A stretch of 64,000 nucleotides of DNA from Pseudomonas sp. dw_358. GTDB lineage: Bacteria; Pseudomonadota; Gammaproteobacteria; Pseudomonadales; Pseudomonadaceae. The translations under genes were made by a program, and so were the position numbers. This document shows positions 26,907 through 37,419 of this stretch, piece by piece. The stretch lies in NCBI RefSeq assembly GCF_018449655.1, contig NZ_JAAVUX010000001.1, positions 124,001 through 188,000 of the forward strand. The letters are read 5' to 3'. Below the pieces are notes generated by a model that had not been told where the DNA came from, did no database searches, and saw nothing but the letters and a program-made list of their open reading frames with translations. Within the stretch, counting starts at the first letter, position 1. Each line of letters opens with the position of its first letter.

Positions 26907-26979
26907 GGGCAAGTGCGCTCAAGTTCAGGAAAATTCGGGCATGATCAGCACACCCACGGCCACAAGGACTGACAAAACG

Positions 26980-27339
26980 ATGTCAGACGAGTTCCCCGGA
27001 AAGTTACAAAATGATTCCGCGGCAGAACGACGCACGGCGTTGTATACCGTACTGGCGCAGATACCACCCGGAAAAGTGGTGACTTATGGCCAACTGGCCG
27101 ACATGGCCGGCCTCGGCCGGGCGGCGCGCTGGGTCGGGCGGACCCTGAGCCAGCTGCCCAATGGCAGTCTTCTGCCTTGGCACCGGGTGATCGGCGCGGG
27201 CGGGCGCTTGAGTCTGGTAGAGGGCAGCGTCGGCGGTGATGAACAAAGGGGGCGGTTGCGCAGCGAGGGGGTGCTGATCATGAAGAATCGTGTGGATATG
27301 CACCGGCATGGCTGGCGCCCGAGTGAGCACAGCGGTTAG
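26980..27339 (+). CDS. Alkyltransferase-like protein (Atl/YbaZ type)
   Basis: A 119-residue relative of O6-methylguanine-DNA methyltransferase in which the catalytic Cys is replaced: the active-site motif reads PWHRV (W67) instead of PCHRV. Such ATL proteins bind O6-alkylguanine without removing the alkyl group and pass the lesion to nucleotide-excision repair. Upstream, GKVVTYGQLADMAGLGRAARWVGRTLS is the MGMT DNA-binding helix-turn-helix with the Arg finger. E. coli YbaZ has the same PWHRV. AAGGA lies about 12 bases before the ATG. The next gene is ampG, 43 bases on. Confidence 0.9.
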   Translation: MSDEFPGKLQNDSAAERRTALYTVLAQIPPGKVVTYGQLADMAGLGRAARWVGRTLSQLPNGSLLPWHRVIGAGGRLSLVEGSVGGDEQRGRLRSEGVLIMKNRVDMHRHGWRPSEHSG

Positions 27340-27382
27340 AGTGCGCGCTTTGTTTTCGCAAACTTGAGGCAGATTCCAGCCC

Positions 27383-28933
27383 ATGCCCCGTAAAACCTGG
27401 CGCGCCGCGCTCGCCGCCTATGCCAGCCCTTCCACGCTCGTACTCCTTTTGCTCGGTTTTGCCTCAGGCCTGCCGTACATGCTGGTGTTCTCGACGCTGT
27501 CCGTCTGGCTGCGCGAAGCAGGCGTCGCCCGTGAAACCATCGGCTATGCCAGCCTGATCGGTCTGGCCTATGCCTTCAAATGGGTGTGGTCTCCCCTGCT
27601 CGACCAATGGCGCCTGCCCGTGCTCGGCGGCCTGGGGCGTCGGCGCTCCTGGCTGGTGCTGTCCCAGACCCTGATTGTACTGGGGTTGATCGGCATGAGC
27701 TTCTGCGACCCGCAGAAACATCTTTCCTGGCTGATTGCCATTGCCGTGGTGGTCGCGTTCGCGTCGGCCACTCAGGACATCGCCGTCGACGCCTACCGTC
27801 TTGAAGTCGCCGAGGACAGCAACCAGGCGGCGCTTGCCGCCAGTTATATGGCGGGCTACCGGGTCGCGGCCTTGCTGGCCACTGCGGGTGCGCTGTTCTT
27901 CGCCGAAAGCTTTGGCTCCACCGGATACGCGTACCTGCAAAAAGCCTGGTCCAACACCTACATGCTGTTTGGCGTGCTGATGGTGCCGGCCCTGATCACC
28001 ACCCTGGTCATGCGTGAATCCCCCGTGCCCCTGCGCACCCAGTTGTCAGCTGCACGCTACGGTTTCAGCCATCAAGTGATGTCGGTGTTCGTGCTGATCA
28101 TCCTGCTGATTTCCGTGCCGGCCATGTGCACCCAGCTGTACAACACCGACTTTGCCGCCGTGATCAACGGTGAAAGCCTCACTGACCTGCTGCTGGAGGA
28201 CCGCGCCTTCCTGCGCGCCATTCTCTACACCATTCTGACCACGCTGTGCCTGTCGTCGATGGGCCGTCGCGGCCTCGCACCCGTGCTGACGCCGGTCAAT
28301 GACTTCATCGTGCGCTACCGCTGGCAGGCCTTGCTGCTGCTGGGCCTGATCGCAACCTACCGGATGTCCGACACCGTAATGGGGGTAATGTCCAACGTCT
28401 TCTACATCGACATGGGCTTCACCAAAGACCAGATCGCCAGTGTCAGCAAGCTCTTCGGCCTGGTCATGACCCTGGCCGGGGCCGGCATCGGCGGCTTGCT
28501 GATCGTGCGTTTCGGCATTCTGCCGATCCTGTTCGTCGGCGGCGCGGCCTCGGCAGCCACCAACCTGTTGTTCCTGATGCTGGCCGACATGGGCCCGAAC
28601 CTGAAGATGCTGATTGTCGCGATCTCCCTCGACAACCTCAGCTCGGGCCTCGCCACCTCGGCCTTCGTCGCCTACCTGTCGAGCCTGACCAACCTGAAGT
28701 TCTCCGCCACTCAATACGCTCTGCTCAGCTCGCTGATGCTGCTGCTGCCAAGGTTGATCGGCGGCTATTCAGGGGTGATGGTGGAGAAGTATGGCTACCA
28801 TAACTTCTTCCTGATCACGGCGATTCTGGGCTTGCCGACGCTGGTGCTGATTGCGCTGCATTGGCGTCAGGAGAGTCGGCGCGAGGGGAAAGAGGTTGAA
28901 GGTGAGGCTGCTGCGGATCAGCCAGGCTTGTGA
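27383..28933 (+). CDS. ampG: Muropeptide permease AmpG
   Basis: Inner-membrane importer of GlcNAc-anhydroMurNAc peptides for cell-wall recycling and, in many gammaproteobacteria, beta-lactamase induction. The 516-residue MFS protein has about 12-14 hydrophobic segments. The opening LLLGFASGLPYMLVFSTLSVWLREAGVARETIGYASLIGLAYAFKWVWSPLLDQ and the SATQDIAVDAYRLE segment are characteristic of AmpG. No ampC lies in the window. The C-terminus has a short charged tail (residues ~500-516). It ends before a perfect palindrome and the convergent mscS gene. Confidence 0.93.
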   Translation: MPRKTWRAALAAYASPSTLVLLLLGFASGLPYMLVFSTLSVWLREAGVARETIGYASLIGLAYAFKWVWSPLLDQWRLPVLGGLGRRRSWLVLSQTLIVLGLIGMSFCDPQKHLSWLIAIAVVVAFASATQDIAVDAYRLEVAEDSNQAALAASYMAGYRVAALLATAGALFFAESFGSTGYAYLQKAWSNTYMLFGVLMVPALITTLVMRESPVPLRTQLSAARYGFSHQVMSVFVLIILLISVPAMCTQLYNTDFAAVINGESLTDLLLEDRAFLRAILYTILTTLCLSSMGRRGLAPVLTPVNDFIVRYRWQALLLLGLIATYRMSDTVMGVMSNVFYIDMGFTKDQIASVSKLFGLVMTLAGAGIGGLLIVRFGILPILFVGGAASAATNLLFLMLADMGPNLKMLIVAISLDNLSSGLATSAFVAYLSSLTNLKFSATQYALLSSLMLLLPRLIGGYSGVMVEKYGYHNFFLITAILGLPTLVLIALHWRQESRREGKEVEGEAAADQPGL

Positions 28934-28948
28934 CCGAGTGATGGCTGC

Positions 28949-28968
28949 CACCGCCCGCGCGGGCGGTG
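28949..28968. repeat. Perfect 20-bp palindrome between ampG and mscS
   Basis: CACCGCCCGCGCGGGCGGTG reads the same on both strands and lies 15 bases after the ampG stop in an 84-base convergent gap. As RNA it gives a GC-rich hairpin. There is no T-run, so it may be a weak or Rho-assisted terminator. Confidence 0.5.
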
Positions 28969-29017
28969 ACAGCTCTATTGACCGTCTCGACGAGCGCTTC
29001 TCGCCAGCGCGATCAAA

Positions 29018-29860
29018 TTACTTCGCCGGTGCTTCCTGCACCACCCGCACCACTCGCTGCGGAAATGGAATCTCGATCCCTGCCGAGCGCAAACGATCGC
29101 GCACTTCCAGGTTGAGCATGTTGGTCATGCCACCCATATCCCCTGTATTGACCCACATCATCAGCGACAGAGTGATCGAGCTGTCGCCCAAGGCCGACAC
29201 CACGCAGTCCGGCGCCGGGCTTTCCAGCACGCGAGGGTCCTTGGCCAGGTCCATCAGAATGGCCTGGGCCTTCTTCAGGTCCGCGTCGTAGTCCACGCCT
29301 ACGTTGTAGGTGATCTTGCGTGTCGGCTGCCGATTGGTATTGGTGATGATGCCATTGGACAGATTGCCGTTGGGGATGATCACGGTCTTGTTGTCGCCGG
29401 TGCGCAGCACGGTGTGAAAGATCAGCACCGCGTCCACGGTACCTTGCACCCCTTGGGCCTCGATCCAGTCACCGATGCGGAAGGGCCGGAACAACAGAAT
29501 CAGCACCCCGCCGGCGAAGTTGGCCAGGCTGCCCTGCAGGGCGAGACCGATGGCCAGCCCGGCGGCACCGATGGCGGCGACGAACGAGGTGGTTTCCACA
29601 CCGATCATCGACGCGACGCTGACGATCAGTAAAACCTTGAGGATGATGTTGGCCAGGCTGCCGATGAAACCTTGCAGGGCCAGGTCGATATGGCGCAGAG
29701 CTAGCAGCTTTTGCAGATTGGCAGTCACCTTATTGATCAACCACCAGCCCACCACCAGTGTCACCAATGCCAGCAAGACCTTGCTGCCGTACTGCAGAAT
29801 CATCGGGATCCAGCCTTCGGAAGCTTTGACCAAGTGGTCTACTTGCGCATTCAAATCCAT
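29018..29860 (-). CDS. mscS: Small-conductance mechanosensitive channel
   Basis: An osmotic safety valve of the inner membrane. The 280-residue protein matches MscS in length, with three membrane segments in the first ~110 residues. The pore helix TM3 (VAAIGAAGLAIGLALQGSLANFAGGVLILLFRPFRIGDWIE) carries the Gly/Ala pattern of MscS, and the soluble vestibule follows (GTVDAVLIFHTVLRTGDNKTVIIPNGNLSNGIITN). The ATG at 29860 has GGAGAGG upstream, better than the ATG four codons earlier. On the minus strand, convergent with ampG. Confidence 0.93.
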   Translation of the reverse strand: MDLNAQVDHLVKASEGWIPMILQYGSKVLLALVTLVVGWWLINKVTANLQKLLALRHIDLALQGFIGSLANIILKVLLIVSVASMIGVETTSFVAAIGAAGLAIGLALQGSLANFAGGVLILLFRPFRIGDWIEAQGVQGTVDAVLIFHTVLRTGDNKTVIIPNGNLSNGIITNTNRQPTRKITYNVGVDYDADLKKAQAILMDLAKDPRVLESPAPDCVVSALGDSSITLSLMMWVNTGDMGGMTNMLNLEVRDRLRSAGIEIPFPQRVVRVVQEAPAK

Positions 29861-29960
29861 GTACCTCTCCATCGTCTTTCAGCTTTGTTCAACAAAGTCG
29901 GACGCTGGCAGACCAATGAGGTTCCCGGCAACGCCCGGCGGACTGCTCGTGCCAAAGGCC

Positions 29961-30440
29961 TCAGTCGCGGAAATTGTTGAACTGCAGCGGCATGCCGAAT
30001 TCCTTCGCGCGCAGGGCCGCGATGGCCTCTTGCAGGTCGTCGCGCTTCTTGCCGGTAACTCGCACCTGCTCACCCTGGATGGCCGCCTGGACCTTGAGCT
30101 TGGCGTCCTTGATGTGGGCCACGATTTTCTTCGCCAGTTCCTTGTCGATGCCTTCGCGCAGCACGGCGTCCTGCTTCATTTCCTTGCCGGAAGCGTAGGC
30201 GTCTTTGACTTCAAGGCACTGCACGTCGATCTTGCGTTTTACCAGGCAAAGCTTGAGGATTTCGATCATCGCTTCGAGCTGGAATTCCGCTTCGGCCGTC
30301 AGGCTGACGGTCAGTTCCTTGAAGACAAAGGAACCCTTGCCTTTCAAGTCGTAGCGACGGTCCAGTTCCTTGATGGCGTTGTCGACCGCATTGGTGACTT
30401 CGTGTTTATCGAGCTCGGACACTACGTCGAACGAGGGCAT
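29961..30440 (-). CDS. yajQ: YajQ-family nucleotide-binding protein
   Basis: A 159-residue protein of the YajQ family, starting [40 protein letters not shown]. Two ferredoxin-like domains are expected. YajQ proteins bind nucleotides; in Xanthomonas a homologue was reported to be a cyclic di-GMP receptor that alters transcription. It is divergent from a degenerate GGDEF response regulator, which makes a signalling role here worth considering. AGAGA near the ATG may be the ribosome site. Confidence 0.93.
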   Translation of the reverse strand: MPSFDVVSELDKHEVTNAVDNAIKELDRRYDLKGKGSFVFKELTVSLTAEAEFQLEAMIEILKLCLVKRKIDVQCLEVKDAYASGKEMKQDAVLREGIDKELAKKIVAHIKDAKLKVQAAIQGEQVRVTGKKRDDLQEAIAALRAKEFGMPLQFNNFRD

Positions 30441-30599
30441 GTATTCTCTCCAGATTGAAAAAGGCGCGACTTGCAGACCAATGGAACGCGCTTGGCTTGA
30501 CGGGTAAAATGCCGGGTCATTATAACGGTTGCCAGCATTACGACATGAGCTTCATGCTTGCGCACTCAGGCCATATATTCCTTTTCATGCGAGCTCCAC

Positions 30600-31550
30600 A
30601 TGCCTAACCCGATATTGAGCATTTTGCTGGTGACTGACGACCTCGACAGCGCCGCTATCACCACCGGCGAACTTCGTCAGGCGGGGTATCAGGACATTCG
30701 CCTGGCGCAACCGGGAGAGGCCATCGGCTTGCTCGAGAACCAGCCGGCCAGCCTGTTGCTGGTCAGCGGCGAGGAAGGCCTGCAACTGGCTACTCAGGTA
30801 CGCCAGCTCGATGAAATGGGCGACCACTATACCTATATCCTGCTCATCGATCAGCGCCCGGCAGCCTACCTGCTGGATGAACAGGCCGACAATGGCATCG
30901 ATGACGTGATTCACCCAGGCCATGTTCGCGACCATCTGCTGCCCCGGGTGGCTGCCGCCGACCGCTTGACCAGCAACCTGCAACGCCTGCGCCAGGAAAA
31001 CCGCCTGCTGCGCCAGAACATCGCCAGCCTCGAGCAGCGCAACCTGGTGGACTCCCTGACCGGCCTGGGCAATGCTCGCTACCTGCGCCAGAAACTGGCC
31101 GACAGCCTGCGCCAGATCCAGGCCCGTGGTGGCGCCTTGTGCTACCTGCTGATCGGCCTGCAACAATCGGCAGCGCTGCAGCGCGAGTATGGCAGCGACT
31201 TTTACGACGAACTGCTGCAAGGCGTCGCCAGGCGCCTGCAACAGATGGTACGGCCGCTGGACATCCTGGCCCGGCTGGACGATCAGCATTTCGTCCTGTT
31301 GACCCTGCCCGCCGACCTGCAGGAATGCGCCCCCAGCAGCTTCAAGCGCCTGCACGAAGGTCTCAATCTGAAAGGTTTCATGACCAGCGCCGGTTTGCTG
31401 GACATCGCCGCCGGCATCAGCCTGGTGGGCCTGGACAGCCGCAGCCTGCCGATCGACCCGCAAAGTCTGTTCGACGAAGCCAGCGCCCTACTCGACTATT
31501 CCTACAATTCAGGCCTGGTGACCGCCAAGCGCCTGCCTTCCAAGCTCTGA
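30600..31550 (+). CDS. Response regulator with pseudo-receiver and degenerate GGDEF
   Basis: A 316-residue protein with an N-terminal receiver-like domain (1-125), a coiled-coil linker (about 127-155, NLQRLRQENRLLRQNIASLEQRN) and a C-terminal GGDEF-fold domain. In the receiver, D13 and D14 remain, but the phospho-acceptor position reads LLLVSGEE with Ser56 in place of Asp. In the second domain the signature is DDQHF (227-231). It is therefore unlikely to be phosphorylated or to make c-di-GMP, and may bind a partner or ligand. From memory, P. aeruginosa has an equivalent gene with a similar degenerate motif. The ATG used gives MPNPILSILLVTDD; its ribosome site is weak. Confidence 0.88.
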   Translation: MPNPILSILLVTDDLDSAAITTGELRQAGYQDIRLAQPGEAIGLLENQPASLLLVSGEEGLQLATQVRQLDEMGDHYTYILLIDQRPAAYLLDEQADNGIDDVIHPGHVRDHLLPRVAAADRLTSNLQRLRQENRLLRQNIASLEQRNLVDSLTGLGNARYLRQKLADSLRQIQARGGALCYLLIGLQQSAALQREYGSDFYDELLQGVARRLQQMVRPLDILARLDDQHFVLLTLPADLQECAPSSFKRLHEGLNLKGFMTSAGLLDIAAGISLVGLDSRSLPIDPQSLFDEASALLDYSYNSGLVTAKRLPSKL

Positions 31551-32477
<927 letters not shown>

Positions 32478-32514
32478 AGCAGCCCTTTGATACACTGGCC
32501 CGATCAAGTCTTCC

Positions 32515-34560
32515 ATGGATACAACGATGCCTTTGCGCCAGCGCCTGGAAAACCTTCCTGTAGGACAAAAATTGCTGGCCGCACTGTTGGCACTGCTGGC
32601 TACGGTGCTGCTAGTGGCCAACTTGACCTTCATCAGCGCCGCTTACTGGATCTCCCAGGAGAGCATGGCGCCTCAGGCTCTGCAGACCATCGGCCGCCTG
32701 CTGAACAACCCCGGGCTGACCCAGCAGGCGCTGCAATCAAGCGAAAAAGCCGACGCCTTGCTCCAGGAACTGCATGGCTACTCGCCCCTGCGCGCGGCAG
32801 CCGTCTATGACGCCAGCGGCGCCCTGCTGGCCGAGCGCCAACACGGCGCGCCATTGCGTCTGCCCAACCACTATGAGCGCATTGATGACTGGCGCGAAAA
32901 TGAATACCGCAGCACCCAAGTGGTGCTCCTGCATGGTGCCGGCAACGGCGTCGGCCATCTGTTGCTGGTAGCCAGCAGCGAATTGCCCGGCGCGTTCTAC
33001 ACCGGCACCCTGACCGCCAGTCTCGGCATTCTGGTGTTCAGCGTGCTGTTGTGGCTGGTGGTGGCTCGGCAGATCAAGCGCCTGATCACCCAACCCATCT
33101 ACCGCCTGGAAGAACTCTCGCGACAGGTCACCCGCGAAGAGAACTACGCCCTGCGCGCAGCCCCAGGCAACCACGACGAGATCGGTAGCCTGGCCGAGGC
33201 CTTCAACACCATGCTCTCGCGCATCGAGGCCCGCGAACAGCAACTCAAGCGTGCTCGCGACGACTCCGAAGCCGCCTACGCTCAAGCCCAGGGCCTGGCC
33301 GAGGAAACCCGTCATACCAATCGCAAGCTGGAACTGGAAGTCCAGGTACGCAGCAAGATCGAGAAAAAACTCACCGGTTTTCAGAACTACCTCAACAGCA
33401 TCATCGATTCCATGCCGTCGGCCCTTATCGCCCTTGACGAACAGCTGTACGTGACCCAATGGAATCAGGAAGCCAGCGCACTTTCGGGGACCCGCCTGGA
33501 CGAGGCGCTGAACCAGCCGATCTACCTGGCCTTCGAACCACTCAAAGCCTTTCTGCCCCAGTTAAAGAGCACCGTGGAACAGCACACCGTTGCCAAGATC
33601 GAGCGGGTAACCTGGGTCAAGGGCGAGGTGGTCAACCACTACGCCCTGACTTTCTATCCCCTGACCGGCGGCGCCGGGCGCGGCGTGGTAATCCGGATCG
33701 ATGACATCACCCAGCGACTATCGCTGGAGGAGATGATGGTGCAGTCGGAGAAAATGCTCTCGGTGGGCGGACTGGCGGCCGGAATGGCCCACGAAATCAA
33801 CAATCCCTTGGGGGCGATTCTGCACAACGTGCAGAACATCCGTCGGCGGCTGTCACTGGAGCTGCCGAAAAACGTCGATTACGCCAACGAGGTGGGGATC
33901 GACTTGCAGACCGTCAACCGCTACCTGAGCGGGCGTGAAATCCCGCAACTGCTTGAGGGCATTCAGCATGCCGGCGGCCGCGCGGCGAAAATCGTCACCC
34001 ACATGCTCAGCTTCAGCCGCCGCAGCAAACGAGAAATGGCTCCTTGCGACCTGCCGGCGCTGATCGATCAGGCGGTGGAGATTGCCGGCAACGACTTCGA
34101 TCTGGCCATCGGCTTCGACTTCAAGGGCCAGGCCATCGTCCGCCAGTTCGACTCCGCGCTGGGGCCTGTACCCGGTACCGCCAACGAGTTGGAGCAAGTC
34201 CTGCTCAACCTGCTGAAGAACGCCGCCCAGGCCATTCACCAGCGCCCCGAGGGCAGCGAGCCGGGGCGTATCACCTTGCGCACTCGCCTGAACCCGCCCT
34301 GGGCGGAGATCCAAGTGGAAGATAACGGCATCGGCATGCCCGAGAACGTGCGCAAACGCACCTTCGAGCCGTTCTTCACCACCAAGGAAATTGGCCAGGG
34401 CACCGGGCTGGGCCTGTCGGTGTCGTATTTCATCATCACCAACAACCATAAAGGTCAGATGGAGGTGCAGTCGGCGGTCGGCCAAGGCACCTGCTTCACC
34501 TTGCGCCTGCCGTTGACGGGGGCTGTGATCGGCTATCCCGTCGCCCACCTGGAGACTTGA
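32515..34560 (+). CDS. Membrane sensor histidine kinase (HAMP-PAS-HisKA)
   Basis: A 681-residue sensor. Membrane segments lie near 20-42 and 160-183, with a periplasmic domain of about 120 residues between them, then HAMP (to about 240), a coiled coil, a PAS domain (about 285-400) and an NtrB-type kinase core with the phospho-accepting H426 ([13 protein letters not shown]) and ATP-binding motifs ([27 protein letters not shown]). From memory, its P. aeruginosa counterpart, PA4398, affects swarming and biofilm. No response-regulator gene lies next to it, so its partner is unknown. Start at 32515 in [15 protein letters not shown] at 32527 is an alternative. Confidence 0.88.
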   Translation: MDTTMPLRQRLENLPVGQKLLAALLALLATVLLVANLTFISAAYWISQESMAPQALQTIGRLLNNPGLTQQALQSSEKADALLQELHGYSPLRAAAVYDASGALLAERQHGAPLRLPNHYERIDDWRENEYRSTQVVLLHGAGNGVGHLLLVASSELPGAFYTGTLTASLGILVFSVLLWLVVARQIKRLITQPIYRLEELSRQVTREENYALRAAPGNHDEIGSLAEAFNTMLSRIEAREQQLKRARDDSEAAYAQAQGLAEETRHTNRKLELEVQVRSKIEKKLTGFQNYLNSIIDSMPSALIALDEQLYVTQWNQEASALSGTRLDEALNQPIYLAFEPLKAFLPQLKSTVEQHTVAKIERVTWVKGEVVNHYALTFYPLTGGAGRGVVIRIDDITQRLSLEEMMVQSEKMLSVGGLAAGMAHEINNPLGAILHNVQNIRRRLSLELPKNVDYANEVGIDLQTVNRYLSGREIPQLLEGIQHAGGRAAKIVTHMLSFSRRSKREMAPCDLPALIDQAVEIAGNDFDLAIGFDFKGQAIVRQFDSALGPVPGTANELEQVLLNLLKNAAQAIHQRPEGSEPGRITLRTRLNPPWAEIQVEDNGIGMPENVRKRTFEPFFTTKEIGQGTGLGLSVSYFIITNNHKGQMEVQSAVGQGTCFTLRLPLTGAVIGYPVAHLET

Positions 34561-34562
34561 AC

Positions 34563-35126
34563 ATGGGCTTTCGCCTGTCAAAGATTTACACACGCACCGG
34601 CGACAAGGGCGAAACCGGCCTGGGCGATGGGCGGCGGGTGCCGAAAGACCATCCGCGAGTGGAGGCCATTGGCGAGGTGGACAGCTTGAACAGTCAGCTG
34701 GGACTGCTGTTGGCCGGGCTGATCGAGCACGGCGGGATGGCCGAGCTGGTGGACGTCTTGGCGCCATGCCAGCACCGGCTATTCGATCTCGGTGGCGAAC
34801 TTGCCATGCCGGCCTACAAGGCTTTGACCGAGGCCGAGGTGCAGCGGCTGGAGGCGGCTATTGATCTCTGGAACGAAGAACTGGGGCCGCTGGAAAATTT
34901 CATCCTGCCGGGTGGCTCCGCTCTGATCGCCCAGGCCCATGTCTGCCGAGCCCTGGCGCGCACGGCGGAACGGCGCTGTCAGCAGCTCAATGCGCTGGAA
35001 CCGTTGGGCGAGGTAAGCTTGGCCTACATCAATCGGTTGTCGGATCTGTTGTTCGTCGCGGCGCGAATCGTAGCTCGCCGTGAAGGCGTGGCTGAGGTGT
35101 TGTGGCAGGCGGCCGTCAAGCCATGA
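34563..35126 (+). CDS. Cob(I)alamin adenosyltransferase, PduO type
   Basis: Transfers the adenosyl group of ATP to cob(I)alamin to make coenzyme B12. The 187-residue protein starts MGFRLSKIYTRTGDKGETGLGDGRRVPKDHPRVEAIGEVDSLNSQLG, the PduO-type ATP/cobalamin motif, and has CRALARTAERRC and AYINRLSDLLFVAARI later. The ATG has GGAG eight bases upstream and follows the kinase stop by two bases. At 35126 the stop codon meets the first base of a 23-bp repeat. Confidence 0.93.
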   Translation: MGFRLSKIYTRTGDKGETGLGDGRRVPKDHPRVEAIGEVDSLNSQLGLLLAGLIEHGGMAELVDVLAPCQHRLFDLGGELAMPAYKALTEAEVQRLEAAIDLWNEELGPLENFILPGGSALIAQAHVCRALARTAERRCQQLNALEPLGEVSLAYINRLSDLLFVAARIVARREGVAEVLWQAAVKP

Positions 35127-35148
35127 AGACCGCGTCGCCTGCATCGCG
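35126..35148. repeat. 23-bp interspersed repeat, copy 2
   Basis: Identical to 10846-10868 over 23 bases. It starts at the last base of the adenosyltransferase stop codon and fills most of the 27-base gap to the convergent Nudix gene. See copy 1. Confidence 0.6.
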
Positions 35149-35153
35149 GGCCA

Positions 35154-36110
35154 TCAGTCTTTGCCGGACTCCCCAGGCCAGAACGCCCGAATGCCTGCCA
35201 CACCTTGCGCTCCGGCCTCCCATGCCTGCTCAAGCTGGGCCTTGCCCATCCCGCCCAGCAGAAAGACCGGGCGCTTGAAGCCAGCAATCAGTTTCCCTGC
35301 CGCCTCCCAGCCCAATGGAACTGCCTCGGGATGGGTCAAGGTCGCCTGCACCGGTGACAAGGTGACGAAATCCACGCCCATCTGCTCGGCGAGGGCCAAC
35401 TCTTCAGCGTCATGACACGAAGCCGCCAGCCAGCGTTCCTGGGGAAACGGTCGGCCCTTGCTGGCGTATTTGCGCAACTGCGCGGCCGTCAGATGCCAAC
35501 CCGCCGAGGGAAAGTCCCCCAGCCATTCCAACGGGCCTTTGAGCATCAACTGCGCCTTGCCGGCACACAGGCCCACGGCGTCTACCGCCAGATCTCGGTA
35601 CTTGGGGTCATAGCCGTTGGGCGCACGCAGCTGGATCAGCCGTGTGCCCTCGGCAATGGCCCGCTGTATACCCCGCAGCAATGGGCCGTTGTCGAGCCCA
35701 TCGGGGGTGATCAGGTATTCGCCTGGCAGGCTCGCGGCCGCGACAATCGGCCGGTTGGCCTCGGGAAACTCATAGCCGGCCAACTGCCGCGCCGAGACCC
35801 AGGCCAGCGGCTGGCCTTCAACGCCATGAGGCTCGCCACGAAACTGCGAGACTTCCCAGACATCCAGCAACACCTGTTTGTCCGGGTAGTCATGGGCGAT
35901 CTTGATCAGCGGCCGCGCCACTTCCATTTCGATACCCAGCTCTTCACGCAGCTCCCGCGCCAGTGCCGTGGGCACGTCCTCACCGGCCTCCAGCTTGCCA
36001 CCGGGAAACTCCCAGAGACCGCCCTGATGTTGGCTGTCGGCGCGCTTGGCGATGAGAATGCGCTGGTCGCGGTCGCGGATGACCGCGGCCGCTACGTGGA
36101 CCCGTTTCAT
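35154..36110 (-). CDS. Nudix hydrolase fused to a thiamine-phosphate-synthase-like domain
   Basis: A 318-residue two-domain protein. Residues 1-130 are a MutT-type Nudix hydrolase with the full Nudix box GGKLEAGEDVPTALARELREELGIE, probably cleaning up 8-oxo-dGTP. From about residue 133 comes a ThiE/TenI-like TIM-barrel (EGTRLIQLRAPNGYD, WHLTAAQL, LSPVQATLTHPEA, PVFLLGGMGKAQLEQAWEAGAQGVAGIRAFW). The usual ThiE GQLR-DK set is not obvious, so the second domain may not make thiamine phosphate. Such fusions are common in pseudomonads. It lies 19 bases after argJ on the same strand. Confidence 0.9.
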   Translation of the reverse strand: MKRVHVAAAVIRDRDQRILIAKRADSQHQGGLWEFPGGKLEAGEDVPTALARELREELGIEMEVARPLIKIAHDYPDKQVLLDVWEVSQFRGEPHGVEGQPLAWVSARQLAGYEFPEANRPIVAAASLPGEYLITPDGLDNGPLLRGIQRAIAEGTRLIQLRAPNGYDPKYRDLAVDAVGLCAGKAQLMLKGPLEWLGDFPSAGWHLTAAQLRKYASKGRPFPQERWLAASCHDAEELALAEQMGVDFVTLSPVQATLTHPEAVPLGWEAAGKLIAGFKRPVFLLGGMGKAQLEQAWEAGAQGVAGIRAFWPGESGKD

Positions 36111-36129
36111 GCTGCCCCCTTGACTGGAC

Positions 36130-37347
36130 TCAGGTGCGATATTCAGCGTTGATTTTCACGTACTCGTGGGAGAGGTCGGTGGTCCAGATCGTCTCGCTGC
36201 AATCACCTCGCGCCAATTCGATACGGAGGGTGATTTCCTCGCGCGCCATGACTGCCGAGCCCTGTTCTTCGGTGTAACTGGCCGCCCGCGCACCGCCGCT
36301 GGCGATGACCACTTCGCCGAGGAACACGTCGATCTTGCTCACATCCAGATCAGGCACGCCAGCGCGCCCGACAGCGGCCAGGATACGCCCCCAATTAGGG
36401 TCCGAAGCAAACAGCGCGGTCTTGATCAGGGGCGAATGGGCCACGGCGTAGCCGACGTCCAGGCATTCCTGGTGATTGCCGCCGCCGTTGACTTCCACGG
36501 TGACGAATTTGGTCGCGCCTTCGCCGTCACGAACAATCGCTTGAGCGACCTCCATGCACACCTCGAACACCGCCCGCTTGAGCGCATTGAACAGCTCGCC
36601 GCGGGCTTCGGTGACCAAGGGCACATCGGCCTGACCGGTGGCAACCAGCATGCAGCAGTCGTTGGTGGAGGTGTCACCGTCGATGGTGATGCGGTTGAAC
36701 GACTTGTTCGCGCCGTCGCGCAGCAGGTCTTGCAACACCTCGGGAGCCACCTTGGCGTCGGTGGCGATGTAACCGAGCATGGTCGCCATGTTCGGGCGGA
36801 TCATGCCCGCGCCCTTGCTGATGCCGGTGACCGTCACGGTGACGCCGTCATGCTGGAATTGACGGCTGGCGCCCTTGGGCAGGGTGTCGGTGGTCATGAT
36901 GCCGGTGGCGGCCGCCGCCCAGTTGTCAGGGGACAGGTCGTCCAGCGCCGCCTGCAAGGCGCCTTCGATCTTCTCGACGGGCAAGGGCTCGCCGATGACA
37001 CCGGTGGAGAACGGCAGTACCGCTTCGGCCGGCACGCCGGTCAGGCGCGCCAGGGCTTCGCAGGTCCGCGCGGCGGCGGCCAGGCCAGGCTCGCCGGTGC
37101 CGGCGTTGGCATTGCCGGTATTGGTCAACAGATAACGAACATTGCCACCCACGCGCTGCCTGGACAGGATCACCGGCGCGGCACAGAAGGCATTGAGGGT
37201 GAAGACACCCGCCACGTGCGAGCCTTCGACGCAACGCATGACCACCACATCCTTGCGCCCCGGACGTTTGATACCGGCGCTGGAAATACCGAGTTCAAAA
37301 CCGGCAACCGGGTGCAAAGTGGGCAAGGGACCGAGACCGACAGCCAT
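36130..37347 (-). CDS. argJ: Bifunctional glutamate N-acetyltransferase/ornithine acetyltransferase
   Basis: Transfers acetyl from N-acetylornithine to glutamate, closing the arginine biosynthetic cycle, and may also use acetyl-CoA. The 405-residue protein is the single ArgJ precursor that cleaves itself; the motif KGAGMIRPNMATMLG puts the cleavage between A188 and T189, with T189 as nucleophile. ATG at 37347 gives MAVGLGPLPT. It lies just downstream of secA with a terminator in between and is followed by the Nudix-ThiE gene. Confidence 0.97.
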   Translation of the reverse strand: MAVGLGPLPTLHPVAGFELGISSAGIKRPGRKDVVVMRCVEGSHVAGVFTLNAFCAAPVILSRQRVGGNVRYLLTNTGNANAGTGEPGLAAAARTCEALARLTGVPAEAVLPFSTGVIGEPLPVEKIEGALQAALDDLSPDNWAAAATGIMTTDTLPKGASRQFQHDGVTVTVTGISKGAGMIRPNMATMLGYIATDAKVAPEVLQDLLRDGANKSFNRITIDGDTSTNDCCMLVATGQADVPLVTEARGELFNALKRAVFEVCMEVAQAIVRDGEGATKFVTVEVNGGGNHQECLDVGYAVAHSPLIKTALFASDPNWGRILAAVGRAGVPDLDVSKIDVFLGEVVIASGGARAASYTEEQGSAVMAREEITLRIELARGDCSETIWTTDLSHEYVKINAEYRT

Positions 37348-37419
37348 GTGAACGCTCCTGAATGACGACAGGTCGGCGCGCCGCAGCACGCCGGACGATG
37401 AATGACAAAACCTTATATG

